A DNA stretch of 64,000 bases from Gordonia spumicola (lineage in GTDB: Bacteria; Actinomycetota; Actinomycetes; Mycobacteriales; Mycobacteriaceae): NCBI RefSeq assembly GCF_009932475.1, contig NZ_BJOV01000005.1, positions 1,798,001 through 1,862,000 of the forward strand, read 5' to 3'. The notes beneath the pieces are model-generated. The model did not search any database, was not told where the DNA came from, and was given only the letters and a program-made list of their open reading frames with translations. A program made the translations under genes and the position numbers. Below are positions 1 through 8,976 of this stretch, one piece after another (position 1 is the stretch's first letter; every line of letters begins with the position of its first letter).

Positions 1-370
1 GCTGACCGTCACCCCAGTCGGTACCTGCGTGCTGGCCGACGTTCACCTGCCAGGTGTAGTTCGTGCACACGAGTTGGGTGCCCGACGCATCGTAGGCGAA
101 CGATCCCGTCTGGTAGCCGTAGCACTGATCGCCCGCCGACACCGCCGAGTCGGACGGCGCCGGACTGGGTGCGACCGTCGGTTCGTCGGTGGTGACCTCC
201 GTGGTCGACGTCGGCGACAACGTGCTCGTCACCGTCACCGTGGAGACGGCACTGGTCGACGTCGCACTGACGCTCTGCGGACCCGACGTCGCGGGGTCGC
301 CGCCACACCCCGCGATCACCGTCGTCATCACTGCGAGGGTCGCCACGACGGCCCGATTCCGGAGTCTCAT
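1..370 (-). CDS. Secreted lipoprotein, C-terminus outside window
   Basis: The first 123 codons of a gene whose 3' end lies beyond the left edge. The N-terminus has basic residues (MRLRNR), a short hydrophobic segment and the lipobox VIAGC, so the mature protein should be lipid-anchored at the Cys near residue 22. A Ser/Thr-rich linker of about 55 residues follows (repeated TST, VTVT, STTE). A folded part then starts around GDQCYGYQTGSFAYD with paired cysteines and aromatic residues. Function is unknown; the linker-plus-small-domain layout is common among actinobacterial surface lipoproteins. The ATG at 368-370 is the only start that leaves an intact signal peptide. Confidence 0.75.
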   Translation of the reverse strand, partial: MRLRNRAVVATLAVMTTVIAGCGGDPATSGPQSVSATSTSAVSTVTVTSTLSPTSTTEVTTDEPTVAPSPAPSDSAVSAGDQCYGYQTGSFAYDASGTQLVCTNYTWQVNVGQHAGTDWGDGQ

Positions 371-450
371 GCCACGCCTTTCACCGATTCGACGACCGGA
401 TCGTAACCGCTCGATGCGCGGTGGTCATTCGTTCGACCCCGCATGCGGAC

Positions 451-1812
451 TCAGAGGAGGACACCGGGGTTGAGGATCCCCGCGGGATCGAGGGCCGCTT
501 TGATCGTCGCGGTCAGGTCCATCACGTCGTCCCCGACCTGATCGCGGAGCCAGCCCCTCTTGAGGCGTCCGACTCCGTGTTCACCGGTGATGGTGCCGCC
601 GAGTTCGATGGCGAGATCCATGATCTGCCCGAACGCCCGGTTCGCGCGGGCCGTCTCGTCGACGTCGGACGGGTCGTGGACGATCAGCGGGTGGGTGTTG
701 CCGTCACCGGCGTGGGCGATCACCGAGATCGTCACCTTGTTGTCGGCGGCGATCGCCGCGACACCGTCGATGAGGGCCGGCAACTCCGGAAGGGGCACGC
801 CGACGTCTTCCAGCAACAACGAACCGAGCCGCTCGACCGCCGGGATCGCGGCGCGCCTGGCCTGGGTGAACATCTCCGACTCCACCGCGTCGGACGTGCT
901 GAACACCTCCCCCGCACCGCAGTCGGCGAAGGCCCGCTCGATGAGCTCCACCTCGGCGACCCCGGCGGGCCCAGGCGCGTCGGACTGCGCGACGAGCAAC
1001 GCCCCGGCACTCCGGTCGAGGCCCATCGACAGCATGTCCTCGACGGCGTTGATCGACACCGAGTCCATGAACTCCAGCATCGCCGGACGGATCTGCGACG
1101 TCACGGCGAGCACGGCCCGGCTCGCCGCGTGGACGCTCGCGAACGAGCCGACCACGGTGCACGCCGGGGCCTGCGGCGGAAGCAGTCGCAGCGTCACCTC
1201 GGTGACGATGCCGAGCAGCCCCTCGCTGCCGACGAACAGTTTCGTGAGCGGGAGTCCGGCCGAGTCCTTCAACTGCTTGCCGCCCAGGCGCAGGGCGCGA
1301 CCGTCCGCCAGCACCACCTGCAACCCGAGCACGTAGTCGGTGGTCACGCCGTACTTGACGCAGCACAGTCCGCCCGCGTTGGTCGCCACGTTGCCGCCGA
1401 TCGAACAGATCTCGAACGACGACGGGTCCGGCGGATACCAGAGCCCCTGCTCCGCGGCTGCCGCTTTGACCTCAGCGTTCAGGAGTCCGGGCTGGGCCAC
1501 CGCGGTCCGGGTGGCCCGGTCGACGGTCAGGTTCCGCATCTTCTCCGTCGACAGCGTGACCGCGCCGTCGACCGCCGTCGACCCGCCGGACAGGCTGGTC
1601 CCGGTGCCGCGAGTGACGATCGGCGTCGCGGTCGCCGCACACCAGCGGACCACCGTCTGGACCTCGGCGGTCGTCGTCGGCCTGACGAGGGCGAGCGGCG
1701 TCCCCGCGCTCGGATCGTTGGCGCGATCGAAGCGATACGCGCCGAGGATGTCCGGGTCGGTCACCACCGTTCCGGTGGGGAGAAGCCCTGCCAGTTCCGT
1801 CACATCCGCCAT
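451..1812 (-). CDS. FAD-binding oxidoreductase, GlcD/D-lactate dehydrogenase type
   Basis: A 453-residue FAD-linked oxidase of the VAO/PCMH family. These flavoproteins oxidise D-lactate, glycolate or other 2-hydroxyacids and pass electrons to the respiratory chain. The FAD-binding half carries RGTGTSLSGGS (pyrophosphate loop) and SIGGNVATNAGG. The C-terminal FAD-oxidase domain carries AHAGDGNTHPL and GEHGVGRLKRGWL, typical of GlcD-like enzymes. Length matches the family. An in-frame TTG at 1866 would add 18 residues (NHSIVSESRSV...) before the ATG used here; the domain begins soon after the ATG, so 1812 is preferred. It diverges from the protease gene. The substrate cannot be read from the sequence. 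Confidence 0.88.
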   Translation of the reverse strand: MADVTELAGLLPTGTVVTDPDILGAYRFDRANDPSAGTPLALVRPTTTAEVQTVVRWCAATATPIVTRGTGTSLSGGSTAVDGAVTLSTEKMRNLTVDRATRTAVAQPGLLNAEVKAAAAEQGLWYPPDPSSFEICSIGGNVATNAGGLCCVKYGVTTDYVLGLQVVLADGRALRLGGKQLKDSAGLPLTKLFVGSEGLLGIVTEVTLRLLPPQAPACTVVGSFASVHAASRAVLAVTSQIRPAMLEFMDSVSINAVEDMLSMGLDRSAGALLVAQSDAPGPAGVAEVELIERAFADCGAGEVFSTSDAVESEMFTQARRAAIPAVERLGSLLLEDVGVPLPELPALIDGVAAIAADNKVTISVIAHAGDGNTHPLIVHDPSDVDETARANRAFGQIMDLAIELGGTITGEHGVGRLKRGWLRDQVGDDVMDLTATIKAALDPAGILNPGVLL

Positions 1813-1872
1813 GGTTGCGACACTACGTGCCACAGAACGCGATTCTGAGACGATGCTGTGATTCAATCGTTA

Positions 1873-1895
1873 CGGGCGAATGTGGCATTCGCCCG
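1873..1895. repeat. 10-bp inverted repeat in divergent promoter region
   Basis: CGGGCGAATG and CATTCGCCCG form a perfect 10-bp stem around the three bases TGG, in the 166-bp gap between the FAD oxidase (minus) and the protease (plus). It could be an operator serving one or both genes, or a hairpin in the protease leader, whose start is about 85 bp downstream. No T-tract follows, so a terminator is unlikely. Confidence 0.55.
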
Positions 1896-1978
1896 CATGC
1901 AGGGGGGAGACGGGATTTCACGGTCTCCCAGCCACCGGCCGTCGACCCCGACGGTCGAACCGAACGGAGAACGTACTC

Positions 1979-2677
1979 GTGAACATTCTGAAGAAGGCAC
2001 TGGTCGGCGCCGCGGCCGTCCTCGCCGCCACCTCGATGGTCCCGGCGGCCACCGCCGACGCCGCGCCGCGCGTCACCCTCGGCGGAGGCTCGGGCATCAT
2101 CGTGGGCGGCAACGCACTGTGCACGCTCACCACGATCGGCCACGATCGTGCTGGGCGGCTCGTGGGCCTCACCGCCGCCCACTGCGGCAACAACGGCGCA
2201 TCGATCAGGTCCGAACGCAACCCGAGGGCAGGCGTGGTCGGCCGCATCGCGACCAAGGGCACCGGGCTCGACGCCGCCGTCATCGTGTTCGACGCGTCGC
2301 GCGTGCACGCGGTACGCCAGGTGGGACGCGCCCGCATCTCGGGAGTGGGCGTCTACCCGCGGCCGTACTCGAACGTCTGCAAGGCCGGACGGACCACCGG
2401 CTACACCTGCGGTCCGACGCTGACCAACGGCAAGCTCGACACGTACAACTACGTGTGCGCCGACCACGGCGACAGCGGCGGCCCGGTCATCGCGGGCGGT
2501 CGTGTCGTCGGCATGCTGAACGGCGCTCTCCGCATCGCGGGCCCGGGCAGCCCGTCCATCCCGTGCGTGACGCCCGCGGTTCCGATCTACACGCCGATGG
2601 TCGCCACCAAGATGACGACGATCCTCGCCTCGCTCAACCGCACGCGGTACGCGGGCTCGGGCTTCCGCCCCATCTGA
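1979..2677 (+). CDS. Secreted S1-family serine protease
   Basis: A 232-residue chymotrypsin-fold protease with a Sec signal peptide. GTG 1979 follows a GGAGA ribosome site at about 8 nt and gives MNILKKALVGAAAVLAATS, a basic N-region and hydrophobic core, with likely cleavage after ATADA. An upstream in-frame start would bury the signal peptide. The triad is visible: His in LTAAHCGNN, Asp in TGLDAAVIVFD, Ser in DHGDSGGPV. Cysteine pairs (around AHC, VCKAGRTTGYTC, IPC) fit extracellular disulfides. The protein is close to the compact S1 proteases of mycobacteria and streptomycetes with almost no propeptide. Its substrate is unknown; secretion suggests a role outside the cell. Confidence 0.88.
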   Translation: MNILKKALVGAAAVLAATSMVPAATADAAPRVTLGGGSGIIVGGNALCTLTTIGHDRAGRLVGLTAAHCGNNGASIRSERNPRAGVVGRIATKGTGLDAAVIVFDASRVHAVRQVGRARISGVGVYPRPYSNVCKAGRTTGYTCGPTLTNGKLDTYNYVCADHGDSGGPVIAGGRVVGMLNGALRIAGPGSPSIPCVTPAVPIYTPMVATKMTTILASLNRTRYAGSGFRPI

Positions 2678-2692
2678 TCGACCGAACGCGCA

Positions 2693-2733
2693 GGCGACCC
2701 CGTCCGGATCTCGGACGGGGTCGCCTCCGTTTT
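2693..2733 (+). terminator. Rho-independent terminator after the protease gene
   Basis: A perfect 13-bp stem (GGCGACCCCGTCC, 2693-2705, with GGACGGGGTCGCC, 2713-2725) closes a 7-base loop and is followed by TCCGTTTT. It starts 16 bp after the protease stop codon and separates that gene from the VOC gene. Confidence 0.88.
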
Positions 2734-2751
2734 GCGCATAGTCTCGGAAGA

Positions 2752-3108
2752 ATGCGCGCAGAGAAGATCAGCACGAACATCACCGTCGACGACATCGAAT
2801 CGGCCCGCGGCTTCTACCAGGACTTCCTCGGACTCCGCATCGAGGAGTTCAACCTCGGCTGGGTGGCCCGATTCACCGATCCCGATTCGGGCGCCCACGT
2901 GCAGCTCGTCACCGGTGATCACACGGCGCCCGTCGACTCCGCGATGTCGGTGCACGCCGACGACGTCGACGCCGCCTACGCCCAGGCACAGAGCCTCGGC
3001 TACGAGATCGTCTATCCGCTGACCACCGAGGCCTGGGGTGTCCGCCGCTTCTTCGTCCGAGCGCCCGACGGGACCGTCCTGAACATCGTGCAGCACCGAG
3101 GGCCGTAG
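2752..3108 (+). CDS. VOC (glyoxalase/bleomycin resistance) family protein
   Basis: A 118-residue single-module vicinal-oxygen-chelate protein. It begins KISTNITVDDIESARGFYQ, the usual first strand and helix of the fold, and ends with RAPDGTVLNIVQH, the motif holding the last metal-ligand position. Members include glyoxalases, dioxygenases and antibiotic-binding proteins, and the specific role is not readable here. The ATG 2752 lies soon after the protease terminator, so the gene probably has its own promoter. It precedes the condensin operon by 34 bp on the same strand; no functional link is evident. Confidence 0.8.
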   Translation: MRAEKISTNITVDDIESARGFYQDFLGLRIEEFNLGWVARFTDPDSGAHVQLVTGDHTAPVDSAMSVHADDVDAAYAQAQSLGYEIVYPLTTEAWGVRRFFVRAPDGTVLNIVQHRGP

Positions 3109-3142
3109 TCCCCACCGACCTCTCGGCCGATACCCTGGCTCA

Positions 3143-4600
3143 GTGCAATTCGACGAGATCGTCGCCGTCCGGCGGGCGAACCCGGCCTGGCGGCTCCTGC
3201 GCGCGGACAACGCGCCGCTGGTCCTGTCGTTCCTCGGCCGTGTCTTCGTCGACGACAACGTCCGCGAGATCTCGGAGTCGGGGCTGGTGAGCCTGCTCGA
3301 CGACGAACTGTACGAATTGAACAAGCGACTCGGCGAGGACGCGTACCCGCGGACCGCGAAGGCGTATCTCGACGAGTGGTCGGCTCCGGGCGCCGGTTGG
3401 CTGCGCAAGTACTACGTCGTCGAGAGTGATGAGCCGCACTACGACGCCACTCCGGCCGTCGAGCGGGCTGTCGCCTGGGTCGCCTCCCTGCGCGACCGCG
3501 ACTTCATCGGCACCGAGTCACGCCTGAACACCGTCTTCGATCTGCTGCGTCAGATCGTCTACGGCGCCAACGCCGACCCGAAGGTCCGTATCGCCGAGTT
3601 GCGGCGACGCCGCGCCGAGATCGACGCCGTCGAACGCGGCGAGATCAGCGTGCTGGACGCCACCCGCCGACGCGATCGCTACCAGCAGTTCGGCGAGGTC
3701 TCGCGAGCGCTGCTGTCGGACTTCCGCGAGGTCGAGGCCAACTTCCGCAGCCTCGACCGGCAGATGCGCGAGCGCATCGCCACCTGGCGCGGGACGAAGG
3801 GCGAACTGCTCGACGACATCGTCGGCAGCCGAAACTTGATCGCCGACTCCGACCAGGGACGCAGCTTTCAGGCGTTCTACGACCTGCTCCTGTCGGTCGA
3901 CCGACTCGACGAACTCGACCAACTGGTCCGCGAAGCGCAGTCGATCGACGTCGTCACCGACGCACGACTGACCAACATCCACCACGACTGGCTCGACGCG
4001 GGCACCCGTGCGCAGACCACCGTCCGCCGACTGTCCGAACAGCTGCGGAGGTTCCTCGACGATCAGGCGTGGCTGGAGAACCGCCGCGTCATGGACCTGC
4101 TGCGCAGCATCGAGGCGACCGCCTACACCGTCCGCGACCGGCGCGTCGACGACTTCTCGCACGAGATCGATTCGCCGTCGCCGACCGTTCACCTCCCGAT
4201 GGAACGTCCCCTGTACCGACCGACCGTCGGCGTCGAGGTGTCCAGCGACGGCATCGAAGACGGCGAGGCCGACGGCCACTCGGACGCCCTGTTCGATCAG
4301 GTCCACATCGATCCCGCCCCGCTGATCGACGGCGTCCGCAGGTCGTTGCGCCATCACGGACAGGTGACGCTCGCCGACGTCCTCGCCGGATCGCCGCTGA
4401 CACGCGGCCTCGCCGAGCTGGTGACCTATCTGTCGCTCACTGACGAGAGCTTCACCAAGGTGTTCGACGACCAGGTGAGCGAATCGATCACCTGGACCGA
4501 CGAGCACGGCGAACGCCGCACCGCCACCGTCCCCCGCGTCATCTACACCCGTCCATCGAGCGAAGTCCCCCGTTCATCGAGCGAAGTCGAGATGCTGTGA
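3143..4600 (+). CDS. jetA: Wadjet/Mks kleisin-like subunit (JetA/MksF, DUF3375)
   Basis: A 485-residue DUF3375 protein, the expected size of JetA, the kleisin-like subunit of type I Wadjet (MksBEF-type) SMC complexes. It is mostly helical and charged, with long heptad-like stretches (about residues 150-320), and starts QFDEIVAVRRANPAWRLLR, typical of the family. In characterised systems JetA bridges the JetC heads and recruits JetB. GTG 3143 is used; the gene overlaps jetB by 4 bp (GTGA). Oddly, the last 16 residues ([16 protein letters not shown]) are encoded by two 18-bp copies of an intergenic-type repeat, 21 bp apart (4550-4588), so the natural C-terminus has been extended or replaced. 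Confidence 0.88.
   Translation: MQFDEIVAVRRANPAWRLLRADNAPLVLSFLGRVFVDDNVREISESGLVSLLDDELYELNKRLGEDAYPRTAKAYLDEWSAPGAGWLRKYYVVESDEPHYDATPAVERAVAWVASLRDRDFIGTESRLNTVFDLLRQIVYGANADPKVRIAELRRRRAEIDAVERGEISVLDATRRRDRYQQFGEVSRALLSDFREVEANFRSLDRQMRERIATWRGTKGELLDDIVGSRNLIADSDQGRSFQAFYDLLLSVDRLDELDQLVREAQSIDVVTDARLTNIHHDWLDAGTRAQTTVRRLSEQLRRFLDDQAWLENRRVMDLLRSIEATAYTVRDRRVDDFSHEIDSPSPTVHLPMERPLYRPTVGVEVSSDGIEDGEADGHSDALFDQVHIDPAPLIDGVRRSLRHHGQVTLADVLAGSPLTRGLAELVTYLSLTDESFTKVFDDQVSESITWTDEHGERRTATVPRVIYTRPSSEVPRSSSEVEML
4550..4588 (+). repeat. Tandem 18-bp repeat inside the jetA 3' end
   Basis: CGTCCATCGAGCGAAGTC (4550-4567) and CGTTCATCGAGCGAAGTC (4571-4588) differ at one base and are 21 bp apart, so they duplicate seven codons in frame. 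The same word family (TCGAGCGMAGTCGAG) recurs in non-coding DNA near 15770-15791 and 53430-53450. Confidence 0.8.
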
Positions 4601-5196
4601 GCCGAACCGTCCCCCGCGACGCGTTGAACCTGTCGTTGGCGGTCACGTCGTTGATGAAGGGCGTCGTGTACCGCGATTCGGCGGAGGCCACCTGGCAGCA
4701 CGTGGTGGGGTTGGCCGCGCAGGTCAGCGACTACGTGGCGACGCTCGGGCTGTCGGTGGTGATCGACGAGGCCGAGGGGTACGCCTTCCTCCGCTCCCGC
4801 GGCGACGACGAACTCGCCGAGGCGGGCATCCCCCGCCTGGTGGCCCGGCATCAGCTCCCGTTGCACACGTCCTTGCTGCTGGCGGTGTTGCGCAAGCGCC
4901 TGGCCGAGCACGACACGACGGACGCGGGCAGCAGGCTCGTGCTGACCGGCGACGACCTGCGTGAACTCCTCGCTCCCTTCTTTCCGGCGACCACGAACGA
5001 GGCGCGGACCGTCGACCAGACCGACACCGCCGTCCGCCGCGTCGCCGAGCTCGGGTTCCTGCGCCGCATGCCGGGGCAGGACGGCGAGTACGAGGTGCGG
5101 CGCGTCATCAAGGCCTACGTCGACGCGCAGTGGCTCGCCGACTTCGACACGCACCTGGCGGAGTACGCCGCGATCGCCGGGGAGGAGACTCGATGA
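4597..5196 (+). CDS. jetB: Wadjet/Mks subunit JetB/MksE (DUF4194)
   Basis: A 199-residue DUF4194 protein, the usual length for JetB/MksE, the winged-helix (KITE-like) partner that binds the kleisin subunit in Wadjet/MksBEF complexes. Family features include [16 protein letters not shown] at the N-terminus and a C-terminal region around [22 protein letters not shown] 4597 overlaps the jetA stop as GTGA, and its own stop overlaps the jetC start as ATGA, so the three subunits should be made in a coupled ratio. Nothing suggests damage to this gene. Confidence 0.88.
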   Translation: MSRTVPRDALNLSLAVTSLMKGVVYRDSAEATWQHVVGLAAQVSDYVATLGLSVVIDEAEGYAFLRSRGDDELAEAGIPRLVARHQLPLHTSLLLAVLRKRLAEHDTTDAGSRLVLTGDDLRELLAPFFPATTNEARTVDQTDTAVRRVAELGFLRRMPGQDGEYEVRRVIKAYVDAQWLADFDTHLAEYAAIAGEETR

Positions 5197-8100
5197 CCGG
5201 CTTGTTCTCCGCGACCGAACTGCAGTCGGCCGAGTCGGCGCGGTCGGGTTTCCGGCTGCAGCGGTTCCAGGTCCTCAACTGGGGCACCTTCGATCAGCGC
5301 GTGTGGACGCTGACACTGGACGGCGAGAACGGCCTGCTCACCGGCGATATCGGCTCGGGCAAGTCGACGCTCGTCGACGCGCTGACGACCCTGCTCCTGC
5401 CGGCCCATCGGGTGGCCTACAACAAGGCCGCGGGCGCGGAGTCGCGCGAACGCGACCTGCGCTCATATGTCCTCGGCTACTACAAGTCCGAGCGGAACGA
5501 GGGCACCGGCGCGTCGCGGCCGGTCGCCTTGCGCGGCATGTCGAACTACTCGGTGATCCTCGGCGTCTTCGCGAACGAGGGATACGACGAGACCGTGACC
5601 CTGGCCCAGGTGTTCTCGATGCGCCACGACTCCGGCCAACCGGAGCGGTTCTTCACCGTCACCGACCGCACCCTCGACATCACGACCGACTTCGCCGACT
5701 TCGGCACGGACCTGCGCGCCCTGCGCAAGCGGCTGGCGGCGGGCGGCACCCGGATCCACGAGCACTTCCCCGAATACGGCCGCGACTACCGGCGGAGTCT
5801 CGCGGTCCGCTCGGAACAGGCGATGGAGCTGTTCCACCAGACCGTCTCGATGAAGGCCGTCGGCAACCTCAACGACTTCGTCCGAGATCACATGCTCGAA
5901 CCCTTCGATTCGAGCGGCTGGGTCGACACGATGGTGTCGCATTTCGAGGATCTGACCGCGGCGCACGACGCCGTCGTCCTCGCCCGCCGACAACTCGACG
6001 AACTGACGCCGATGCTCGCGGACCACGATCGGTTCACCAGTCATCTCGCGATGTCGGACGAGTTGCGCGAACGGCGCGCCGCACTGCGCTTCTACTTCGC
6101 GCAGCGCCGCGTCGACCTTCTCGCCGACCACCTCGAGGCCTGCAACCGGGACCTGGCGGCCACGCGCACCGCCCTCGGCGCCACCGAACGCGACCTCGCC
6201 GACCTGCGCATCAACGTCCGCGAACTCGAACTACGCCAGGCCGGGCTCGGCGGCAACGACATCGCGACCCTCGAGGCCCAGATCACCGACGCGCAGCGCT
6301 TGCGCACCGAACGGGCAGCGTCGTACGAGCGATACGCGGGTCTGCTGGACGACGCCGGACTCGGCCCCGTCGAGGACCGCGGACAGTTCGATCACCGCCG
6401 CACCGAGGCCTCCGAGGCCGTCGACGAGTTGGACGCGGAGATGGCCGACGTCGCCAACGCGATCACCGAGCTGGTCGTCGACCGACGTCAGCTCGACGGC
6501 GAGGGTCGACGCGTCGCGGGCGAGATCGCGAGCCTGCGGGGCCGGACGAGCAACATCCCCGAGCGCAATCTGCGGATGCGGGACATGATCTGCGCCGGTG
6601 TCGGCGTGAGTCATGACGACCTGCCGTTCGTCGGCGAACTCATCGGCGTACGCGCGGACGAGTCGCGCTGGGAGGGCGCCGCCGAGCGGGTGCTCCGCGG
6701 ATTCGGCCTGTCGCTGCTGGTGTCGACCGCGCTGTACGACCGGGTGTCGAGTTGGATCGACGCGAATCACCTCGGCGGCAGGCTCGTCTACTTCAAGGTG
6801 CCCGAGCGGGTGCAGCCGCAGGGACCGCAGACTCCCCCGCCGACCGCGCTCGTGCACAAACTCGACATCAAGGACGGACCGTTCTACGGGTGGCTCGAAC
6901 GTCGACTGTTCGAACGGGCGCGCCACGTGTGCGCCGACACGCTCGACGAGTTCCGCGCGGCCGACTACGCGGTGACCGTCAGCGGACAGGTCCGATCGGG
7001 CGGCGGCCGACACGAGAAGGACGACTCCAGGCGCGTCGACGATCAGCGCGACTACGTCCTCGGCTGGAGCAACGAGCAGAAGGTGAACGCCTTGTTCACC
7101 GCGGGCAAGCGGGTGCAGGACGAGCTGAACCGGATCGACGCGGAGATCGTCGAGTTGGAGGACTCGCGTCGCCGGTCGATGAACCGTCGGAACGCACTCA
7201 CCGGTCTGGACGCGTACCCGTCGTTCGACGCGGTCGACTGGATGTCGATCGCGACGCGGATCGCCGACCTGACACTCCGCAAGACCGAACTGGAGCAGTC
7301 GTCGGACGAACTCGTCGAGATCACCGAGGCGATCGCGTCCACGCGCGAGCAGTTGTCGGCCGTCGACGCCACCCGCGACGGACTCCGGGACAAGGTCTCC
7401 CGCCTCGAGATGGCTCGTGACCAGGCCGAACACGCCCGCGACTCCGCGCGCGTCACCACCGGCGAACCCGACTTCGACGACGCCGCGCATCACTTCGACG
7501 CGATCACGGTGGCCGTCGACGAGTACCGCGCCAAGGTCGCCGACGGCGTCGACGCGGAACTGACAGTCGACGAGTGCGCCGAACTCGAGTCGAGCCTCGG
7601 CGAATCGCTGACCGACGCGTCCGAACAGCACACGACCCGCGCGGGCGCCTATCAGACGCGGGTGGTGAACCGGATGTCCGAGTTCAACCGCAATCATCCC
7701 GTCTTGACGACGGAGTTCGACGCCGACATCGCCTCGGCGGAGGAGTACCGGGAACTGCACCGCCGCCTCAGCGAGGACGACCTGCCGCGCTTCGAGGACG
7801 AGTTCAAGAACTACCTGAACACGAACGCGATCCGCGACATCGCGATCTTCGCGGCCAAGCTCAACAAGGAAGTCCACCTCATCCACTCGAAGATCGACAC
7901 GATCAACGAGTCGCTGTCGGGCATCGAGTACAACCCCGGCCGCTACATCCGCCTCGAAGCGAACCCGACCCCGTCGCAGGAGATCCGCGAGTTCCGAGCC
8001 GACCTGCGCCGATGCAGCGACGGCGAGATGGAGATCGGCACCGAGGAGGAGCAGTACGGCGAGGAGAAGTTCCTTCTCGTGAAGGCCATCGTCGAACGGT

Positions 8101-8588
8101 TCCGGGGCCGGGAGGGCTTCGCCGACATCGACCGCCGGTGGACCGACCTCGTCACCGACGTCCGCAACTGGGTGACGTTCGCCGCGTCGGAACGTCACGT
8201 CGACGACGACACCGAGTACGAGAACTACACCGACTCGGACGGCAAGTCCGGCGGGCAGAAGGAGAAGCTGGCCTACACGATCCTGGCCGCGTCACTGGCC
8301 TACCAGTTCGACCTCAAGTGGGGCGCGACGTGCTCGCGCGACTTCCGTTTCGTGGTGATCGACGAGGCGTTCGGTCGAGGCTCGGACGACTCCGCACGGT
8401 ACGCGCTGACGCTCTTCGCGAAGCTCGGCCTGCAACTGCTCATCGTGACACCACTGACGAAGATCTACACGATCGAACCGTTCGTCTCCGCTGTCGGCTA
8501 TGTCGAGAACCGCGGCGGCAACTACTCCCAGCTGCAGTGCCTGACCATCGAGGAGTACCGCGAGTCGCGCCGTTCCCGCGAGGGGTGA
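5193..8588 (+). CDS. jetC: Wadjet/Mks SMC-like ATPase (JetC/MksB)
   Basis: A 1131-residue SMC/SbcC-like ATPase, the motor of a type I Wadjet complex that extrudes DNA loops. Walker A is GDIGSGKST (residues 51-59). The ABC signature-like [11 protein letters not shown] starts at residue 1018, and Walker B VVIDE has Asp1057/Glu1058. Between them are coiled-coil arms with a central hinge-like part around residues 460-640. ATG 5193 overlaps the jetB stop; an earlier in-frame start would run through jetB. All ATPase motifs are intact. The gene normally following, jetD (DUF3322/DUF2220 Toprim-like nuclease), is missing: a DUF2470 gene on the opposite strand begins 2 bp after this stop. Confidence 0.9.
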   Translation: MTGLFSATELQSAESARSGFRLQRFQVLNWGTFDQRVWTLTLDGENGLLTGDIGSGKSTLVDALTTLLLPAHRVAYNKAAGAESRERDLRSYVLGYYKSERNEGTGASRPVALRGMSNYSVILGVFANEGYDETVTLAQVFSMRHDSGQPERFFTVTDRTLDITTDFADFGTDLRALRKRLAAGGTRIHEHFPEYGRDYRRSLAVRSEQAMELFHQTVSMKAVGNLNDFVRDHMLEPFDSSGWVDTMVSHFEDLTAAHDAVVLARRQLDELTPMLADHDRFTSHLAMSDELRERRAALRFYFAQRRVDLLADHLEACNRDLAATRTALGATERDLADLRINVRELELRQAGLGGNDIATLEAQITDAQRLRTERAASYERYAGLLDDAGLGPVEDRGQFDHRRTEASEAVDELDAEMADVANAITELVVDRRQLDGEGRRVAGEIASLRGRTSNIPERNLRMRDMICAGVGVSHDDLPFVGELIGVRADESRWEGAAERVLRGFGLSLLVSTALYDRVSSWIDANHLGGRLVYFKVPERVQPQGPQTPPPTALVHKLDIKDGPFYGWLERRLFERARHVCADTLDEFRAADYAVTVSGQVRSGGGRHEKDDSRRVDDQRDYVLGWSNEQKVNALFTAGKRVQDELNRIDAEIVELEDSRRRSMNRRNALTGLDAYPSFDAVDWMSIATRIADLTLRKTELEQSSDELVEITEAIASTREQLSAVDATRDGLRDKVSRLEMARDQAEHARDSARVTTGEPDFDDAAHHFDAITVAVDEYRAKVADGVDAELTVDECAELESSLGESLTDASEQHTTRAGAYQTRVVNRMSEFNRNHPVLTTEFDADIASAEEYRELHRRLSEDDLPRFEDEFKNYLNTNAIRDIAIFAAKLNKEVHLIHSKIDTINESLSGIEYNPGRYIRLEANPTPSQEIREFRADLRRCSDGEMEIGTEEEQYGEEKFLLVKAIVERFRGREGFADIDRRWTDLVTDVRNWVTFAASERHVDDDTEYENYTDSDGKSGGQKEKLAYTILAASLAYQFDLKWGATCSRDFRFVVIDEAFGRGSDDSARYALTLFAKLGLQLLIVTPLTKIYTIEPFVSAVGYVENRGGNYSQLQCLTIEEYRESRRSREG

Positions 8589-8590
8589 CC

Positions 8591-8896
8591 TCAGCTGTGT
8601 GCGGGCCTCTCCACGCCGAGGCGCGCGCAGGCCGCTTCATACACGGCGACGACCTCACGGCGGACCGCTGGACGGTCGTCGATCGGCCCGCCGGGCCACG
8701 GGACCCGCAGCTCGGTGACGACGCCGTCGCGCGTCACGTCCCACACGCCCGCGTCGCCGTCGAATCCGGTCATCACCGACGCGGTCGGCTCGCCGTCGCC
8801 GAAAGCACGGGCGATCAGCAGGTTGTCGTCGGTGTGATCGTCGTTCATGTGGCGCAGGACCGCCGCGACGACCGCGTCATCGAATACGTGGGACAT
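8591..8896 (-). CDS. Stand-alone DUF2470 domain protein
   Basis: A 101-residue protein that is almost entirely a DUF2470 domain: VVAAVLRHMNDDHTDDNLL at the N-terminus is the family's HMNxDH signature. This domain forms the C-terminal part of some HugZ-type heme oxygenases and pyridoxamine-phosphate-oxidase-like proteins, where its histidines lie near heme. ATG 8896 has an AAGGTG ribosome site at good spacing; an in-frame GTG at 8905 would add three residues. It is convergent with jetC, 2 bp apart. A HugZ-like gene without this domain lies at 21244-21741, so the pair could act together; that is inference. Confidence 0.8.
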   Translation of the reverse strand: MSHVFDDAVVAAVLRHMNDDHTDDNLLIARAFGDGEPTASVMTGFDGDAGVWDVTRDGVVTELRVPWPGGPIDDRPAVRREVVAVYEAACARLGVERPAHS

Positions 8897-8976
8897 GGTG
8901 TGCACCTTACGGCCACGTCGGTCGTCGGGCGGAATCCGTCGGAGAATCTGTCGGGGGGTCGCGATACGGTGCTGGC

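Noticed and set aside
421..1848. Long plus-strand frame opposite the FAD oxidase gene
   Set aside because: Arg/Gly/His-rich translation with no family motif; it is the complement of a gene with clear FAD-binding motifs.
6231..8198. 655-codon minus-strand frame inside jetC
   Set aside because: No recognisable domain and composition typical of the antisense of coding DNA; jetC motifs are complete on the plus strand.
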